64,000 bases of DNA, from assembly GCF_022229015.1 (NCBI RefSeq), contig NZ_JAKKFF010000094.1:1-64000 (forward strand). Direction: 5' to 3'. The DNA comes from Micromonospora foliorum (GTDB taxonomy: Bacteria; Actinomycetota; Actinomycetes; Mycobacteriales; Micromonosporaceae). The notes beneath the pieces were generated by a model. The model saw nothing but the letters and a program-made list of their open reading frames with translations, was not told the DNA's origin and did no database searches. The position numbers and the translations under genes are program-made. Shown one piece after another: positions 62,455 to 64,000 of the stretch; position 1 is the first letter of the stretch, and each line of letters opens with the position of its first letter.

Positions 62455-62787
62455 GTGAGCATCGATCATCGTCGTACTCTCGACCAGAGTTGGCTGGCTG
62501 ATGTGCGAGCGTCCCTGGCGGACGACTTCGCCACCCAGACGGCCCGGCTGCGGGAACTGACCGAGCTCAACGCGGACACCGGCGACCCCGGCGAGGCCCA
62601 CAACCAGGCCGCGCTGCTGGTGGCCACCCGCCAGAACATCGAGCAGATCACCGGTGCTCTGAGCCGGATCAGCGACGGCACCTACGGTGCCTGCCAGAGG
62701 TGCGGCCGGAGCATCCCGGCCGAGCGCCTCGACATCCTCCCGCACGCCCGCTTCTGCGTGCCGTGCCAGGAGAAGCAGAACAGGTGA
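62455..62787 (+). CDS. TraR/DksA-type zinc-finger protein
   Basis: Protein of 110 residues from a GTG at 62455 (GAAAGGCAG upstream). Helical N-terminus (coiled coil, about 10-70) and C-terminal zinc finger CQRCGRSIPAERLDILPHAR followed by FCVPCQ (C-x2-C-x17-C-x2-C). DksA-type proteins enter the RNA polymerase secondary channel or act as small zinc-finger regulators. Regulation by the upstream terminator is likely. Confidence 0.85.
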   Translation: MSIDHRRTLDQSWLADVRASLADDFATQTARLRELTELNADTGDPGEAHNQAALLVATRQNIEQITGALSRISDGTYGACQRCGRSIPAERLDILPHARFCVPCQEKQNR

Positions 62788-62792
62788 CGCCC

Positions 62793-62829
62793 GGGGTGGC
62801 TGCCGCGCCGTCGGCAGGGCAGCCACCCC
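62793..62829. terminator. Bidirectional hairpin terminator
   Basis: GGGGTGGCTGCC and its perfect complement form a 12-bp stem with a 13-nt loop between the convergent DksA-type and DUF2306 genes. Confidence 0.75.
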
Positions 62830-62852
62830 GCCACCCGTCGCTCGGGGTCGGC

Positions 62853-63491
62853 TCAGCGCAGGGCCGCCGAGCTGACGACCGGGGCCGGACGCCGCACGTA
62901 CCACTCGGCCACGGCAAGGTTGATCAACCAGCCGGCGACGACCAGGCCGGCCCGCACGTTCCCGTCGGGCTGTTCGCCGGCCGCGATGAGGTACGGCGCG
63001 TGGGTGAACGCCTGGGTGCCGGCGCCGAGGCCGATCGCGTAGCCGCGCACCATCCACCTGCGGTGCCGGGCGATGTCCCGGCGTAGCACGGCGGCGAGAC
63101 CGAGCAGGATCGAACCGGCCATGGCCGAGCCGAAGACGAGTCGCATGCCGGCGAGCACGTCGTTGTCATGGGCCGGCAGGTCGTACGCGACGGCCATCCA
63201 CAGGCCGGTGAACGCGACCGTCAGCCCGCAGGGGACGAGCACCCGGCCGGCACGGCGGTGCCAGGAGTGGCGGCGCAGACGAGGTACGAACTGGAACGCG
63301 CCGAGGATCGTGTAGAGCACCGCGCCGACGATGTGCAGCACCACGGGCAGCGGATCGGCGACGAAGCGGGCGTTCGCCGGGGTGACCTCCGGTCCGGCGC
63401 CCAGCTCGGTGAGCCGTCCCGCACCGGCGAGCATCGGTATCAGGCCCAGCAGGATCAACGCGGCCGGTAGCCGCCACTCGCGCATCGTCAT
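62853..63491 (-). CDS. DUF2306-family membrane protein
   Basis: Protein of 212 residues with about six to seven membrane helices. DUF2306 pattern: PLPVVLHIVGAVLYTILGAF and QFVPRLRRHSWHRRAGRVLV, then LRRDIARHRRWMVRGYAIGL. The conserved His residues on adjacent helices recall haem-b membrane proteins, but no haem ligation is established. Start ATG at 63491; 63485 is an alternative. Confidence 0.78.
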   Translation of the reverse strand: MTMREWRLPAALILLGLIPMLAGAGRLTELGAGPEVTPANARFVADPLPVVLHIVGAVLYTILGAFQFVPRLRRHSWHRRAGRVLVPCGLTVAFTGLWMAVAYDLPAHDNDVLAGMRLVFGSAMAGSILLGLAAVLRRDIARHRRWMVRGYAIGLGAGTQAFTHAPYLIAAGEQPDGNVRAGLVVAGWLINLAVAEWYVRRPAPVVSSAALR

Positions 63492-63589
63492 GCCACCGAT
63501 GGTGGACGCCGCACCCGCCCCGGTTCATCGGCACATGGGCCGCGATCGGGTCGGCCCATGGTCGGGGGCCGTCGTCGTACCTCCGTCGG

Positions 63590-64000
63590 TCACCAGTGCC
63601 GTCGGCGGCGGTTGGTCTCGTACGCCCACATCGCCAGCTCGACCCGGTTACGCACCCCCAGCTTGGTCATCAGGCTGGTGACGTGCGACTTGACCGTGCT
63701 CAACGTGATGTGGAGCTCGTCGGCGATCTCCTGGTTGGTGCGTCCTCGCGCGACGGCCACCAGGACCTGCTCCTCCCGGTCGGTGAGCGCCTCGATGGGC
63801 TGCGTGCGCGGCGCGGCCGGGTCCGCGTCGGCGAACGCCTTCAGCAGCCGCGTGGTGACGCTCGGCGCGATCAGCGCGTCGCCGTTGGCGGCCGCGTGCA
63901 CGGCCTGGCTGAGCAGGGCGGGCCCGGCCTCCTTGAGCAGGAAACCGCGGGCGCCGGCCCGCAGCGCCGCGTACACGTACTCGTCGAGGTCGAAGGTCGT
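63590..64000 (-). CDS. NarL/LuxR-type response regulator (C-terminal part, cut by the window end)
   Basis: The gene runs past the window edge. Visible are the end of the receiver domain (YAALRAGARGFLLKEAGPALL with the conserved Lys in LLKEA) and the LuxR helix-turn-helix (about the last 65 residues) EALTDREEQVLVAVARGRTN then QEIADELHITLSTVKSHVTS. Such regulators are usually paired with a sensor kinase upstream, outside the window. Confidence 0.88.
   Translation of the reverse strand, partial: TTFDLDEYVYAALRAGARGFLLKEAGPALLSQAVHAAANGDALIAPSVTTRLLKAFADADPAAPRTQPIEALTDREEQVLVAVARGRTNQEIADELHITLSTVKSHVTSLMTKLGVRNRVELAMWAYETNRRRRHW

Noticed and set aside
62180-62458. 92-codon plus-strand frame before the DksA-type gene
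   Set aside because: It runs through the U-tract terminator, lacks a ribosome site and has no recognisable domain; the RNA interpretation fits better.

Overview
The window is a high-GC (about 70 percent) actinobacterial chromosome segment, most likely from a Micromonosporaceae member (Micromonospora or a close relative). The evidence is strong G/C bias at third codon positions, many GTG and TTG starts, densely overlapping (ATGA/GTGA/TTGA) genes, a mycothiol-dependent nitroreductase relative, EspC/WXG-type type VII secretion genes, GAF-ANTAR regulators, an AfsR-like regulator and several secreted CBM13 (ricin-type) and AbfB enzymes. No tRNA, rRNA or CRISPR array is visible.

Layout. 0-11.5 kb: a membrane-anchored VWA protein and a Ser/Thr kinase; a two-domain PGRP amidase with a peptidoglycan-binding tail and a small secreted protein; a large XRE/NB-ARC/TPR regulator; divergently, a cyclase-family metallohydrolase and a ThDP enzyme. 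11.5-18.6 kb: a stress-like cluster with a VOC protein, three ANTAR proteins (one reduced to the ANTAR domain), small proteins, a Cys-rich copper-binding four-helix protein, and a bis-MGD molybdenum oxidoreductase that has lost all cysteines for its usual N-terminal [4Fe-4S] cluster. 18.6-20.7 kb: an IS607-type element (serine recombinase tnpA and a frameshifted tnpB) abutting the C-terminal piece of an HPP membrane protein. 20.9-25.6 kb: a STAS protein, a lipoprotein, a 27-residue membrane peptide, a duplicated DUF6766 protein, and two tandem paralogous secreted esterases with ricin-type lectin domains.

26-35.5 kb is the most striking block. Six minus-strand genes are almost all joined by 4-nt overlaps: GT2, DUF2064/TIGR04282 transferase, SAM methyltransferase, membrane molybdopterin oxidoreductase, small membrane protein and methylthioadenosine phosphorylase. 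A DM13-domain protein follows them. A GT-C-like membrane protein, an NAD epimerase and an OmpR-type two-component system lie alongside. Three promoters in this block share one architecture: a direct repeat CGTAAG-N5-CGnAAG, a 33-34 nt gap, then a TAnnnT -10 box. The promoters precede the operon, the DM13 gene and the response regulator itself. This strongly suggests a self-contained regulon run by the local two-component system, with near-leaderless transcripts for the operon and the DM13 gene.

35.7-38.5 kb carries a compact type VII secretion toxin module: YbaB-like protein, EspC-type target, a WXG-like leader, a separate basic HNH/EndoVII-like nuclease and two different SUKH-type immunity candidates, all coupled by overlaps. 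39.7-45 kb holds mixed metabolic genes, including a divergent MarR/nitroreductase pair with two near-perfect 20-bp palindromic operators. 45-49.7 kb is a three-gene secreted glycoside hydrolase operon (AbfB-GH43, GH43-AbfB, GH5-CBM13) behind a LacI-type operator, closed by a strong hairpin terminator. The remainder contains an acetoacetate-decarboxylase-like protein, a large STAND/WD40 regulator, a ThuA/Gfo-Idh pair, a membrane hydrolase, a stand-alone LigD-type phosphoesterase, a two-domain VOC protein, a glycogen-debranching-type glucosidase, a DksA-type zinc-finger protein with an intrinsic terminator in its leader, a DUF2306 membrane protein and the end of a LuxR-type response regulator.
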